A DNA stretch of 64,000 bases from Dicaeum eximium (lineage: Eukaryota; Chordata; Aves; Passeriformes; Dicaeidae): the NCBI GenBank assembly GCA_013396995.1, contig VWZP01001621.1, positions 1 to 64,000 of the forward strand, read 5' to 3'. The notes beneath the pieces are model-generated. The model was given only the letters and a program-made list of their open reading frames with translations, was not told the DNA's origin and did no database searches. Positions 11,763 to 23,040 of the stretch are shown here, piece after piece. Within the stretch, counting starts at the first letter, position 1. Each line of letters opens with the position of its first letter. Made by a program: the position numbers and the translations under genes.

Positions 11763-12099
11763 TAATTTAGTCAGAGGCACCTCTCGCTAATTGGATCATA
11801 ACAAATGTAATTTTTTTTTCCTAGCTACAAGTGACATTTTAGACAAGACTGCAGAGACAAATATTTTGAAAAATAATTGTATTTATTCCTGACATCTTTT
11901 AACTTAAGAAACACAATGTAATGCCTCATAAAAATTCTAAATAAAGTCAGTGATAAATTTAGTCTAATAACTTTAGTCATGTGCCACTATTGCAGGACAG
12001 TGTTGTGGATTAACTCGAGTCAGTACCTAAGCATAAAACAGCTACTCATTCACTTCTCCCTGGATAGGATGAGGGAAAGAATTGAAAGAATAAAGTGAA

Positions 12100-12698
12100 A
12101 AAACTTGTGGGTTGATGTCCTAATTTTGTCCCAATAGTTGTGCTTTTTTCTGGTAGCAGCTACAGTGCTGTATTTTGGGCTTAGTAAAAGAATGATGCTG
12201 ACAATACACTGATGTTTTGGTTGTGGCTGGGCAGTGCTTGCACTGAGTCAAAGAACTTTCAGTTTCCCATTCTCTACCAGTGGGGATTTACACCAGAGGC
12301 TGGGGTGGAGTATGGCCAGATCAGCTGACCCAGACTGGAGAAAACAACATTCCACACCATATGACGCCATGCTCAATCTATAAATTAGAGGGACCTGGCC
12401 AGGGGGGCCTTATCAGTGCTTGGAGAAAGGCTGGGCATCAGCCAGCAGGTGGTGAGCAATTGTACTGTGTATCACTTGTTTTTCCTGTGTTTTGTTTCTC
12501 TCTCTCTCTATCTTTTTTTTTTTTTTTTAACATTACAGGTATTATTTTTATCCTTCTTCTTCTTCTTCTTAAACTGTTCTTAATGTTCACGGTTTTTACC
12601 TTTTTCTGCTTCTCCTTTCTGTCTCACCAGGAATGTGGGTGGGGGGGAAGTGGGCAAGTGGCGGCAGTGGTTTAGTCACTGGATGGGTTTAAACCATG
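12100..12698 (+). mobile_element. ERVL-type LTR, nearly full length
   Basis: Matches the songbird ERVL-type LTR that I recognise by its middle and end. Landmarks are CTGGGCAGTGCTTGCACTGAGTCAA (about 12228-12252), GATCAGCTGACCCAGACTGG (12318-12337), the TATA-like region near 12376, GTGAGCAATTGTACTGTGTATCACTTG (12452-12478), a T/CTT tract, TTTTTACCTTTTTCTGCTTCTCC, and the end GGGTTTAAACCATG. The 5' boundary is fuzzy. The last bases of the consensus end (about ACA) are missing where it meets the opposite LTR. Confidence 0.8.
12511..12571. repeat. Poly(T) and (CTT)n tract inside the LTR
   Basis: A run of T residues followed by a TCTTCTTCTT array, within the 3' part of the plus-strand ERVL LTR. 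Confidence 0.8.
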
Positions 12699-13020
12699 GT
12701 GGTTAAGATAAGGACAGTTAATAGGTAAAGGAAAATCCAAGCATACAAGCCAAGTAAACCAAGGAATTAATTCCCCACTTCCCATGGGCAAGCAGGTGTT
12801 CATCCACCCCTAGGAAAGCATGGTTTCATCACACAGAATGATGACTTGAGCAGACAAACACCATCACCCTGAATGTCTCCCCTCTCCTTCTTCCAGATTT
12901 ATCTGTTAAGCACAACACCCTGTGGTCTGGATTGTCCCTTATGTCAGTTGGGGTCAGCTGTCCTGGCTGTGTCTCCTCCCAACTCATTGTGTACCCCCAG
13001 CCTCCTCACTGAGTGTGAAA
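12699..13020 (-). mobile_element. ERVL-type LTR, truncated at both ends
   Basis: Read antisense, it shows AGGCTGGGGGTACACAATGAG, then GACAGCTGACCCCAACTGAC, TTTGTCTGCTCAAGTCATCA, CCTGCTTGCCCATGGGAAGTG and CTATTAACTGTCCTTATCTTAACC. These are in the same order as the intact copy at 25298-25874. The first quarter and roughly the last 90 bases of the family length are missing. Its 3' side faces the 3' end of the plus-strand LTR at 12698. Confidence 0.8.
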
Positions 13021-14859
13021 CAGTTGTTGAATATGTACATTACGTATCATTCCCTGGAATTAGTGACTTTGTAAAATCTTTGTACAAATTATTATTTATT
13101 CAGTTTCTTTGGGTAATTTAACACTTACAACAACAACAAAAAATAATGAGTATTATGACATTATTTTCCTGTAATTTTTTTAACTTGTCAATACATTATT
13201 TTTGTGATTTCAAGTAGGTACTCAAATAACTTTGGATTTAGATAATTCAACAAATTTTGAAATACCTTTTGCTAATATATCTAGAAACCACAATCATAGG
13301 CTACTCAACAGTAATTGAATAAAAACCTATATTGCTAAAAGGTCAGATATAACATTTATTATAATACTCTATGATATTCTTTACATTCATACAAACAGAG
13401 TAAATGTTTTGCAGTGAGGTTAGATAGGAATCTAGCTGTCAGTTTGCATGCACATTTTATCATTTTACTTTCCAGTACCTCTGGATGCATGGGACAATGA
13501 ATAGTCTCTACGCACTACAATATTGTACATGCTATTTTCACTGACACTAGTTTATAATTTGAAGGGAGAAGCTATGGTGCAAAACTGGGTATTATCTACT
13601 ATAGAGCAAGAAACTGGCATTTACATTTTTATATAGTCTGTGAAAGGCAGTCTCTTTTAACACTGAAGTGCTGCATTGCCTGCATCTGTCTTCTCAGCAA
13701 GACAAGTAATTATTTTCTAGGATTCAGTATATTGAGCATGATAGCATTCACTTAACATGCTTCATTGTCTTTAATTTTGAAGTTTCAATGAAGTTGGATT
13801 GGCTTCTTAAAGAAGACTAGACTGATATGCTAAATTCAATAACATGAGTTCTGGAAACTAAAGGTTTCTTTTCTCACATTGCTTTCTTTGTGAGTACTGT
13901 ACATGCTTTGTAAGCAGTGAGTTTTTTCTAGTTTAGATTATACTGTAGATTCTTATTCATGTTTTATCACACCTTTCTTACATCTATTTTTAAGTATTAT
14001 AAAAGGTTCCCTTTTTATTTCTACTAAAGTGACCTTTTTCCATCCTCCTTGAGTTTTTTGAGATTTCTTATTTCACATCCAGAAAATAAGTCAGAAAGAT
14101 AACAAGAAATAGTCCAGAAGCCATTAGAGTATGACATATCAGTGATGAAGATGTTTATGGGGAAAGTAACATTTAAAAAATTCTGTATTTTATGCTTCAT
14201 GCTAGTGATTTGTGTATCAGTGCTAATTATCTTACAGAAGCATACCAGCCATTGACACAGAATGATGTGGAACAGGAATGGCCATTTCCTTTGTAACAGA
14301 GGAAACACCAATTATCTTTTTACTTTCATAGTCACTTTCTTACAGCAATGTAATGTTTAGGTTTTTCAAAGAAATAGAGTCTATTCAGAATACTTTTAAA
14401 ACCTGTGTAACAGCTTCTGTGTAAACTTCAATGTTTCTTGTTTTGGTAATGCCATTAAAAATAAAAAACTAGTCAGTTCTCTCAGTACCTATAGAAATGT
14501 TGAAGCCACATAGGAACTCAGAATAAATCTATAGAAAGATACAGATATATTCTGTCCTAATTTTTGGTATATATTGTGTTTTTATAGTGGTTTATATTAG
14601 GAGGTCTTAATTTATTTAAAATTAATACATTTTACTTAGAAATGTGTTTAAATATGTCGATATTTCTCATGAGATTAGAGTAACAGATTAACTACAAAAG
14701 GATTTAATTTGTTAAAATATGGTTCACATGCTTTGAAGAATCTTCCTTTGGAAATCTGATCATTTGCCAGGGCTCTGTGTCTCCTCAGGAGGGACTTTGG
14801 TGGTTTGGGCTGATGGCCACCTCAGGCAGGTGCAAGAGGCAGTCTTTGTGATGCCCATC
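13021..14859. other. Single-copy DNA, no gene seen
   Basis: AT-rich stretch with no recognisable repeat family. The 95-codon minus-strand frame at 14024-14311 has no recognisable domain and looks fortuitous. Its last part (from about 14755) is more GC-rich and could be an old repeat into which the LTR at 14860 inserted. Confidence 0.5.
14855..14859. repeat. Target-site duplication, left copy (CCATC)
   Basis: Identical to the five bases after the LTR (15480-15484). Confidence 0.85.
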
Positions 14860-15479
14860 TGTCCTGGGTTGACTTTATGAGGCTCGTTATCCCCATTCGT
14901 CTGTGTAACTCAGAAAATAAGTTTTTGCACCTTTAAGATTGATTCTGAGAGCAAAGGGGGGGGAATGATGAAGCCTGCAGTTTGTTTGCATACTTTGTTC
15001 TGTCCTCCTACACATCCCTTCAGCGGGACGGTGTGTCTGCAGCAGGACAGAGTGCTTCTTGGCTTTTAGTTAGTTTTAGCTAGCTGGGGCAGAGAAATTC
15101 TTTGGACTGCAGTTTTTTTCGTTTTCCTTTGGACCTGCTCAACCCTGCTCCGGACTGAACACCCAGAAGAGGACCGGGAGCTCACACCTGTGGCCCAGCA
15201 GGCCCAGCATTTCCAGCACCAGAGGGACTGATAACATCCTGGGACTCTCAGAGTTTGTCATCTCTACTGGAGTGGCAAGAGTTTTATTGTTTAATATTGT
15301 TCAATTTTCTTTTCATGCTAGTGAATGCTTCTGTTTGTTGATTAAACAGGTTTTTTCCCACTTTTCTCCAAGGAAATTTTTTTTTCCTGAACCAGCTGGG
15401 GGAGGGGCCGCTTGAATTTGCTTTTCTAGAGAAAACTCCTTTGGAGGATTTTCTCTCAAATTTGCCCTAAACTAGGACA
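14860..15479 (+). mobile_element. Complete solo LTR, ERVL-like
   Basis: A 620-bp element starting TGTCCTGGGTTGAC and ending AAACTAGGACA, so the termini are short inverted repeats (TGTCCTGG versus CTAGGACA with one mismatch). It is flanked by identical 5-bp duplications, CCATC, at 14855-14859 and 15480-15484. A polyadenylation-like signal (ATTAAA, 15341-15346) lies in its 3' third, consistent with plus-strand orientation. There is no internal retroviral sequence, so it is a solo LTR left by recombination between the two LTRs of a provirus. A 5-bp TSD and these ends suit avian ERVL-class elements. Confidence 0.9.
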
Positions 15480-15484
15480 CCATC
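15480..15484. repeat. Target-site duplication, right copy (CCATC)
   Basis: Identical to 14855-14859 and directly follows the CA end of the LTR. Confidence 0.85.
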
Positions 15485-16639
15485 AGAGTTCTGCAGCCCT
15501 TCTGCTCAGGACTTGCTTTAAAATTCAAGATCTCTGACCAGCTTGGAAGCTTTGCCTTGAAAGTGGTCTGATATCTCCCACCTGCCCACCAGGCATTCCT
15601 TTGCACCTTGAGGCTGAACCTGCTGTGCCCAAAGGGTGTGTGGGTGAAAGTGGACTCGTGTCTGCCCCAGCTGCTGCCCCCTCTATCTACTTATAAAACC
15701 TTTGTAGGTAGAGCATGCCCATAGCATCTAACTGGGTGAGGAGGGAAGAAGGTACAGTCAAAAATACTATTTTGTAAAATACTGCTTCTATACCTGCACA
15801 TTGTTTGTCAGCACTGGATGTTAAAGAAATTTACAAGCATTAATAATCTGGACACTGGCAAAATAACACTTCATCAATGATATAGTTTAGAATTAGAAAC
15901 CTATTGATAGAGCTTATTCCTAATACTCTTTGCTTCCTAATATGCATTTCTCCTAAGAGCTGTTTGCATTGCAATTAGTTATAAAAAGTACAGTTACATT
16001 TTTTTGAAACAATAATGAAGATTTAAAAAATGAAATAGGCATTCAGTTCTAATCAGTCATGCAATTGGTGTACAATACCAAAATTACAGTCTTGCTGAAT
16101 TTGATTTTTTATTCCCATCTCTGTTAGTAGGTCTGTTTTCGGTTGAATATTTTTTCAACATTTTGCTATTTTTTTACATAATTCTAGCTTTCTTAACTAA
16201 ATTTTAAGCAGCTTTATTTTAAAAATTTAAATATGTTTTTAGTGTTTTCTGGTTAGGATAATCTTCAGCATAAATCTTTTACCAAATAAAAAAACTGACA
16301 TACTTCTGTGAAAGATGCATAGATTCTGGTTAGGAACCAGAACTAACTAGGAGCTGGTTAGCTTCTACTCATCTTTATATATAAAGACTGAAGGAGCTAT
16401 CCATAGTTTCAGTCTTCCCATGGAATCATCCTGAAGATTTATTAATTTTAATGTTTAATTTGAGTTTCTTTAAGCATAAAGTCAATAAAGTAGTGTTGGA
16501 ATTTAGGGCACAGAGAATGTTTCTCTGCTTGTTTTAGGAAGCTCTGACCTTTAGCAGAAAACTGCTTTTAACTTTTGTCTCTGGAAAAAATTACTAAAGC
16601 TTTAAGATGAGCTAGTCTACAAGTGTGAACTAGACAGTA
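15485..16639. other. No gene; GC-richer flank then AT-rich DNA
   Basis: The first 240 bases are GC-richer than the surroundings and, with 14755-14854, may be an older unidentified repeat split by the solo LTR. The remainder is AT-rich single-copy sequence. Confidence 0.4.
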
Positions 16640-17149
16640 GTATGTAGTAGTAGTTTATTACAGGATGAAGAATTTAGAGTTTTAAGATTTTAATATGAGA
16701 GTGAATGGGAGACAAGGTGGAAGATTTTAGGGGTTGTCTCATCTCTTTTTTCTTTTTCTTCTCCTCTGTTTTCTGTAGGATTGGTATCACAAAGCTATTA
16801 GTTAGAGAAGGTAGTGGTATAAGTGTTGCATAAATAGATTAATAAGAGCTACTAGTAAAAAAGTAGAAACAAAGTGCGTGTTAGAAGGTAATTGTACTAA
16901 ACAGCTTTAAAAAGACCTGAGTTTTAAGTGTTTGGGGTCCATTTCGTGCCTTGCTCCTTGTACACTAAGTCTGGTGTGTAGACAGCGTACTAAACTTAAG
17001 GTAAGAGAAAAATAAATAACAGCCTAAAGTCTGAGAAATCAAGAGTCCTGCTTGTTTTTCATCCTTAGCTCAGAACTCACAGGGGAACCCCCTCCAAAGA
17101 GCCCAGGAGGTGGGTTCCCACTCTTGCGGAGTGCACCAAAAACCCAACA
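16640..17149 (+). mobile_element. Probable ERV LTR
   Basis: LTR-like organisation on the plus strand. It has a TG-start candidate near 16641, a TATA-like CTTTAAAAAG near 16903, a polyadenylation signal AATAAA (17011-17016), then about 130 bases of GC-richer R/U5-like sequence ending in ACCCAACA at 17149. The start is uncertain and no exact target duplication was found. It resembles songbird ERVK-type LTRs in my memory, but that is not verified. Confidence 0.5.
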
Positions 17150-19623
17150 AAGTAGGTAATTCTCATTTTTATATTTTAATTTTAAATAATCTTATTAGTT
17201 TAAAATCCAAGTGTATTTACTTGAAATTTGTACTTGTTTAGTTAAAAATATTAATTCAAGAAAATCATCTAACATATAGTTGCTATCAGTCCTGGAATAA
17301 TCAACATTTAACACCACTCCACATGTTGCTGTTTTATTCTGAATATTATTATTGTAATATAAATAGCCATTTGTATTTTTAGATAAAGGTGTTACTAAGG
17401 TTGTTTTTATTATTAGTGCAATTAGTCACCATGGCACAAAAGTTGGTAGTGTAGTGATGAAGTCTGCTGACAGCACTAAGTTGAGGCACTATCAATACAG
17501 AGAAATGGGATATCACAGAAGAGGAAAAACTGGAGAATGAGAGGATAAAAACAGGAAAAAGATTGTATTAGAAATGAAAATTTACAGTCTTAGGTTCTAT
17601 TAAAAAGGCTATAAGCTGTTGTGTTCATTATTTGGAAATAATTGAATTGTGGGTAAGCTTTGTGATGAAAGGGGGTTATACACTCAGAATACTCCAAGAC
17701 AGATACATCAGGAACTGACAAGTGCTACCTTTTTTATAAATGGCACCACTGAGAATTCATTTGAAATTCAGTATACAGCTCTAGTTCCTTGTTGTAATGA
17801 AGATTAGCTGAACCAGAACAAGTGAAGAGAAAAACAGGCAGGATGACTAGGAAAAAGAAAAACCCACCTCATGAGATAACACTGCCAAGAAAAAGTATAA
17901 GAAGGCACAGAATATATACGATATATAATGAATCATTACCTTATTAGGGTAGAAACAAATTTTATAGCTTAAAATCCATATTAGAAATCTTAGGGAGTGA
18001 TTTACAAAATCTTCTATTTCAAACATTTTCTGCCTATGATTATAGCTTAGATATTCTACTTTGGTTTTTTTTTCTGTTCTACATAGCTGGCTATCGTGTC
18101 ATATGTAATAATAACGTTGCTAAAATATACTGTATCTATATATTTTCTTGGTCTCTTAAGACATTTTTACAATCTTCTCTGTAAAATAAAAAGAGGTAAA
18201 ACTAACTGAATCCAAGCTTGAGGATATTATTTATGATTTGCTGTAATTGATGGTCTAAGATGAGTATTATGAGAAAATAAACATGGTTAAAAATCCTACA
18301 AAACCTCTATCTGTTTCAACATATCAAAATGAATTATTCAGGTGCAAAACCTCTACATCTGAAGCTTTAAAGTTTCATTGTACCTTGTTTTAAAGATATG
18401 GGATGAAATAAAACTTTTCTAGAGGTAGCCAGACCAAAATCAAAACCAAGAGCAGTCAGCGGTTACAAGTTAATTTTTTCAGTAGACATTACTGTCTAAT
18501 TAGTAGTATAGCACTGACTTAGAATTTTCAATAACTCCCAAAAATGGAGTTATTTCTTTAATTAATTTCTTAAATTTCTTTATGTTTTCAGGAATGGAAA
18601 GTCCCATTCCATTAATATTTTACCTATTTTTTGCCAATTTTTAAATTGCAGTTTACATTTCAGTTAAAGAATTATTTTTTTAAAATAAGTAATGTACTTA
18701 TTAATGTTGTTAACATCAGGCCAAATCTGGGATTTAAGGGAGCTCTTATCCCCAGTCTGTTTGCTGATGTTCCTCTTTAGATGACCCCGTGGCAGCAAGA
18801 CTAAGCATGCCCAAAAATATAGATACACATGCACACAGTGCAGAGCTACATCTGTATGGATTGATGTAGAGAGCAATGATCTTCCCAGCAACCACTTAAA
18901 CCCCATCAACACTCCCAGCTGTGAACAACTAAGGCAGATCTTTCTTTTCTCCACTTTATCAAGTCAAGAATTCCCCCGTCATTACTTTCCCCATCCCCAA
19001 CGCTCCCTTGAGCTACTGACACATGCACATCTGCTGGTCTCTCAAAGCCTGAAAGGCTTTGCCAATCACATCTTCCCAGAGTCCCAGCCCATGTCTTGGG
19101 CTCTGTTTGTCCAGCCTTCACGTCTGACACCAGCTTTTTCAGACTCTGAATAGCATTGACTCGCTGTGCAGTTCAGCTTGAGGAAAAAAAGCAACTCCCA
19201 TACACAAAGAGAATCCACCTATGCAAACACACCCACACAGAACAGAGCTGGTTGAACCTTGTCATGTCAGTGCTGTACCATTTCTTTAAAGTCCCAACTG
19301 TGTGATCTAAGCTCTAGGGTTTGTTATTTTCTTTAAAATGCATGTTACATCATGCTTTATGTATCAGATATTATGTCAGATATTATATATCAGGGCTTTT
19401 TAAATTTCTTGAGTTTGCCTTTACTGTGAATAACTTTCACCAAGACATCCTTATAAATCATACTCTTACAAATATATTGATGGGTACATATTTTGTCTTG
19501 AAAGTCCTCATCATAATGAAATAAGTTTCAGGATGATTTTAGAGAGCAATGCTACATAAAACACTCAGGATGCAGTGACAAGGTTTTATCTACTGAAAAA
19601 AAAAGGAGATAGAAACTTGGAAT
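17150..19623. other. Single-copy DNA, no gene seen
   Basis: AT-rich to about 18660. The part from 18700 to 19280 is less AT-rich, with two overlapping minus-strand frames (96 and 74 codons) of no recognisable family. No transposon was recognised. Confidence 0.45.
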
Positions 19624-20172
19624 CTAAATGGCTACTAGAGAGGATAGTTTTCTGTATCTCTGAGGTCTGGCTAAAGTCATGATTTGTTTCAAAAAAGTAA
19701 ACCTCATCAGGAGCTGATTGCTAGAATAGGAATAGTCACAAGTAAATTTTTTCAAGTCAATCTGAAAGATTTTTCCCCTGATGCTAGCAGTGGCAGGATT
19801 CCACTCAGGAATCATTTGTTTTAAAATGATCTTCAGTTCTGAGATTTGATTTTTTCCCCAATTTGGTCCTATAAATTGGTCTCTAATATTTTTAAACTGG
19901 TCAGTTATTGTGCATAGTGCACAATAAATGAGAAGATCTTTGTGATTCATTAAGCACAAAATACCTTTCATAACTGAAGAATCCACATAAGTGACAAATA
20001 CCAATGAATAGATATGGGAGAGAAATACCAGCTGAGAACTATACTCTAGGGTTTTATGAGACATAACACTGACTGAAGTTTCCTTGTGTTTAGAGAATGA
20101 TAAAACTCTCCAGTGAGCTTGATGAGGTCTAGGAAAAATGGACTTTACACAGAAAAAAAACAATAATCTCAA
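19624..20172 (-). other. Longest open frame of the window (182 codons), unrecognised
   Basis: Open from a TAG stop (plus 20176-20178) to the stop at 19624, with no internal stop. The first codon of the reported frame is TTG rather than ATG, so a conventional start is not obvious. The first ATG-encoded methionine lies further in. The translation has a hydrophobic middle and a K/I/F-rich C-terminal half (for example FKNIRDQFIGPNWGKN and EWNPATASIRGK), and I cannot link it to a family. For DNA this AT-rich, an open run of this length is uncommon. It could be an exon-like relic, a piece of an unrecognised transposon, or chance. A perfect hairpin (19905-19927) lies inside it. Confidence 0.3.
19905..19927. 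other. Perfect 10-bp hairpin
   Basis: TTATTGTGCA and TGCACAATAA form a perfect stem around the loop TAG. Confidence 0.9.
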
Positions 20173-20862
20173 AGTCTACTTGTAATTTTTCAAAGTTTGC
20201 ATGAACATGAGAACCAGAACTTGAATGCTATCAAACTGCTATGACATTAAAAGAAGAAAAGCAAAGAAAGAGTAGGAGGTAGAAGAACCTAAGGGAAAAA
20301 AAAAAAAAAAAAAGAATAACAAGGAAAGAAAGAAAGAAAGAGATGGAATAATCTGAAAGGGATGAAGGGATGTACAGGCTTCTGTAATGGGTGGGAAACT
20401 TCAGTTACCAAGTAGGATACCTATGAGACACCTATTGTAGTATCGTTGCCAGAAAATATGACACTATAGCTGAAAAAAGTTGCCGTTTTCAAAAATTTTC
20501 AACACTATCTTTTGTCTAAGAGTAAGAGGGTCGCTCAGACAGTTTTTTCCCCCTGGTTCTAGTGAGAGCTGTTAACCATACAGTATTTGATATATTTGCA
20601 ACTCTATGTCTCTCTGTGACTGACCTTTTTATTTTTCCAAATTTTTTTCAGTAAACATAGGTAGGATATTTGAAGTTTTAGGATCATTTATGAATCTTTA
20701 ATAGTTCCTTACTAAAATGAATCAGTTAGAGTCTAATTTAGATATGAATTTTAGACTAAAACTGTGTGGGTTAGAGTTGTCCAGTGAACTCTTTAAAAAC
20801 TCAGTTCATAACCTAACTTTTATAATAGTATTTTAAGGTATTGGGGTGGAGAATTCCAGGAC
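20173..20862. other. Single-copy DNA with poly(A)/(GAAA)n tract
   Basis: No gene seen. Poly(A) at 20296-20313 is followed by a GAAA array at 20324-20341, which could mark an old retrotransposon tail but has no recognisable body upstream. Confidence 0.5.
20296..20341. repeat. Poly(A) run and (GAAA)n microsatellite
   Basis: Eighteen consecutive A residues, then a short spacer, then about four GAAA units. Confidence 0.85.
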
Positions 20863-21258
20863 TGTGGTAGTGGGTTTTCTAGTGTTTTATATTATTGTTG
20901 AATGTTTTATATTACTGTTGGTATTTCCCTAAAACCTCCCTTGTTCTGTAATCCCTGATGGTTTGCCCCAAACCCCTCCCTTCCATATAAAGTGTTCACC
21001 CTCCTTCCCTTGCACCTGCCAATCTCCCCAGTGCACACACCCACGTTCCAGAATCTTCCCTGTCAGTCTCTTATACCCAACCCACGAGAGTGTCAATCCT
21101 CCCTTAACCCATACCCCTATTCTGGAATCTTCCCTGTCAGTTATGTTATCCCTATTCCCTCATTAGCTGCTGTACCTTGGTTCACTCCCACCCCCAACCC
21201 TATTGGTTTGTGTTTGTAATCAATTCCTCCCCCACCCTCACCCGATTGGTTTCTGTAN
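20863..21258 (+). mobile_element. ERV LTR (U3 part only), cut at an N
   Basis: Starts TGTGGTAGTGGG and carries the long CT-rich U3 typical of some songbird class I-like LTRs. It resembles the LTR at 62538, which starts TGTGGTGGTGTG and has the same C-rich style and CCAAT-type motifs (ATTGGTT at 21203-21209 and 21245-21251). A 17-bp block GAATCTTCCCTGTCAGT occurs twice (21051-21067, 21125-21141) and a TGTTTTATATTA unit is duplicated near 20883-20925. The TATA box, poly(A) signal and U5 are absent. The sequence jumps at the N (21258) directly to GGAC, identical to the four bases before the LTR (20859-20862). Confidence 0.7.
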
Positions 21259-21262
21259 GGAC

Positions 21263-22870
21263 ATTTTGTCTAGGCCTAATTTTCAGTAATATTCCTACTT
21301 AAAAGTTCTTGTTCTTTGACCAACGAACAAATGCCTGAATCTGGTTAGAGGCCTGATGAGCCCAGTTTTTTTCCAGAATAATGTAACAAAAAAGAGTCCC
21401 TCAGCTTTCACTTCTTTTGGAAATGTCATTATTCTTAATTAAGTTACTAACATGTCTAAAAAAGTGCTATACATGTTAATAACACCAAAAACAATAACAA
21501 CAACAGAAAAAACAGCATTATAGTGTAACTGTAATTTGAGAGTAATACTGAGTACATTAAAAGTTGTGTGGAGACTAATAAGAACCTTTGGCCTTAAAAT
21601 TTATGCTCAGGACTATGGTTATTGCCTTGTAAACAAGAAAAAACCCTCAAATTACAGTAATCAACTCTGCTACTTACCATGAGTAGAATGCCAGAATCTC
21701 TAGACTGATTTAAAGTAAAATGAAGCATAAATTCATTTCTTTTGTGGTTTGGATTGTGCGTTTTTGTATATCTAAAGAGAAAAATCTGTGTACCAACCAC
21801 CAATTTATTGGAGCATTGCTAATTTGCATATCTAATTTCAAGCTGTACTAATTGCCTTTGAAAATGCCAAGCTTGTTTATTAGCCATTTCTTATTTTCCT
21901 GAAGGAAGAGTCTATTTACACAGAGGCATTCTCCATAACTGGAAAATCATTATCCTGGGACCTAAGAAAAAAAATAAACCAACATTTCAAATATATCATG
22001 ACTAGGTACAGTTCTTTTGTCTTATATAATGAAATTTTACAATTAAGTTAGCAGATGCCTTCAGGCATTTCAGTGGGGGCATTATTTCTATTAAGTGTTT
22101 CATCTGCTTTAAGTATCATAAATTTGAATATTTTGATTGCTTTGCAAGCAGCACATAAATATTTTGGGGTTTTTTTATGTGTGTCTCATTTAATGGTATA
22201 GGTCCAGACAAAAAGCATTATGAAGTTTAATTCATGTGTGCTCATTCCATTAAAAATAAGTTGCATAATTACTAAGATGTCTCAGTCACAAAATAAATTT
22301 CCATAGCTGCCCTCTCTATTTAACAGAATTCCTTTAGTTGTTTACCTACTAAAAAGCCCAACCATAATAAAGTCAGTTTTACTGTGGCTCCAATAGAAAT
22401 AATTACATGTTTAATGTTCAAGGTTTTATTTTTTTTCTGTGATAAGAAGATATAAACTGCTAAATTTAGTACTGCTGTTATATACTAGAAACTAATTTGT
22501 AAATAGAAGCAACTGTGGTAATAGGGAAGTAAAACGTTTAATAGACTACATTATTCTTTCTAATCAAATTTGAGTACGTGTAATACCAATATTTAGGGGA
22601 ATCTAGAAGACTTTACCCTACACTATGCCTCTGGAAGGAAAAATTGAAAATTCACTTTCTAATTGTTATAAGACTATAAACCAGGAAATTTTGTCCATGC
22701 TTTTCAAAATGTGAAAAACAAGAAGCAAAATGAGAAAAGGTTTTGTAGAGAATGTTGATATTTAATTTTACATAAAATTCAGAACAGATACAGAAGCCCC
22801 TCCTTATTCACCAGTTCTCACTATTAGCACAAGATAAGTTAACAAGGTGGTAGCAATTGGTTTTAGTTGG
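21263..22870. other. Single-copy AT-rich DNA, candidate conserved element
   Basis: No gene or transposon. The part at 21800-21970 contains an exact POU octamer and several homeodomain-type TAAT cores, and 22180-22420 is similar in style. This is a guess at conserved non-coding DNA. Confidence 0.35.
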
Positions 22871-22960
22871 NGGAAGCACGGAAGGAAGGAAGCACAGAAG
22901 GAAGGAAGCGCGGAAGGCGCGGAAGGAAGGCGCGGAAGGCACGGAAGGAAGGAAGGAAGG
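22871..22960. repeat. Interrupted (GGAA)n minisatellite starting at an N
   Basis: GGAAGG words alternate with GCAC or GCGC spacers (for example CGCGGAAGGCGCGGAAGG), ending in a pure GGAA run. The first base is N, so the true array length is uncertain. The CpG-containing spacers are unusual in this AT-rich setting. Confidence 0.85.
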
Positions 22961-23040
22961 TGAGCATTTTTTTCATTCATAATATGAAGGTGATAGAGAT
23001 AAGAACTCAAATTTTAAAAAACTGCAGACGTTAGGTTTTA

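Noticed and set aside
12280..12675. 131-codon plus-strand frame with a hydrophobic C-terminal half
   Set aside because: It is entirely within the ERVL LTR. The hydrophobic run is the translated T and CTT tract.
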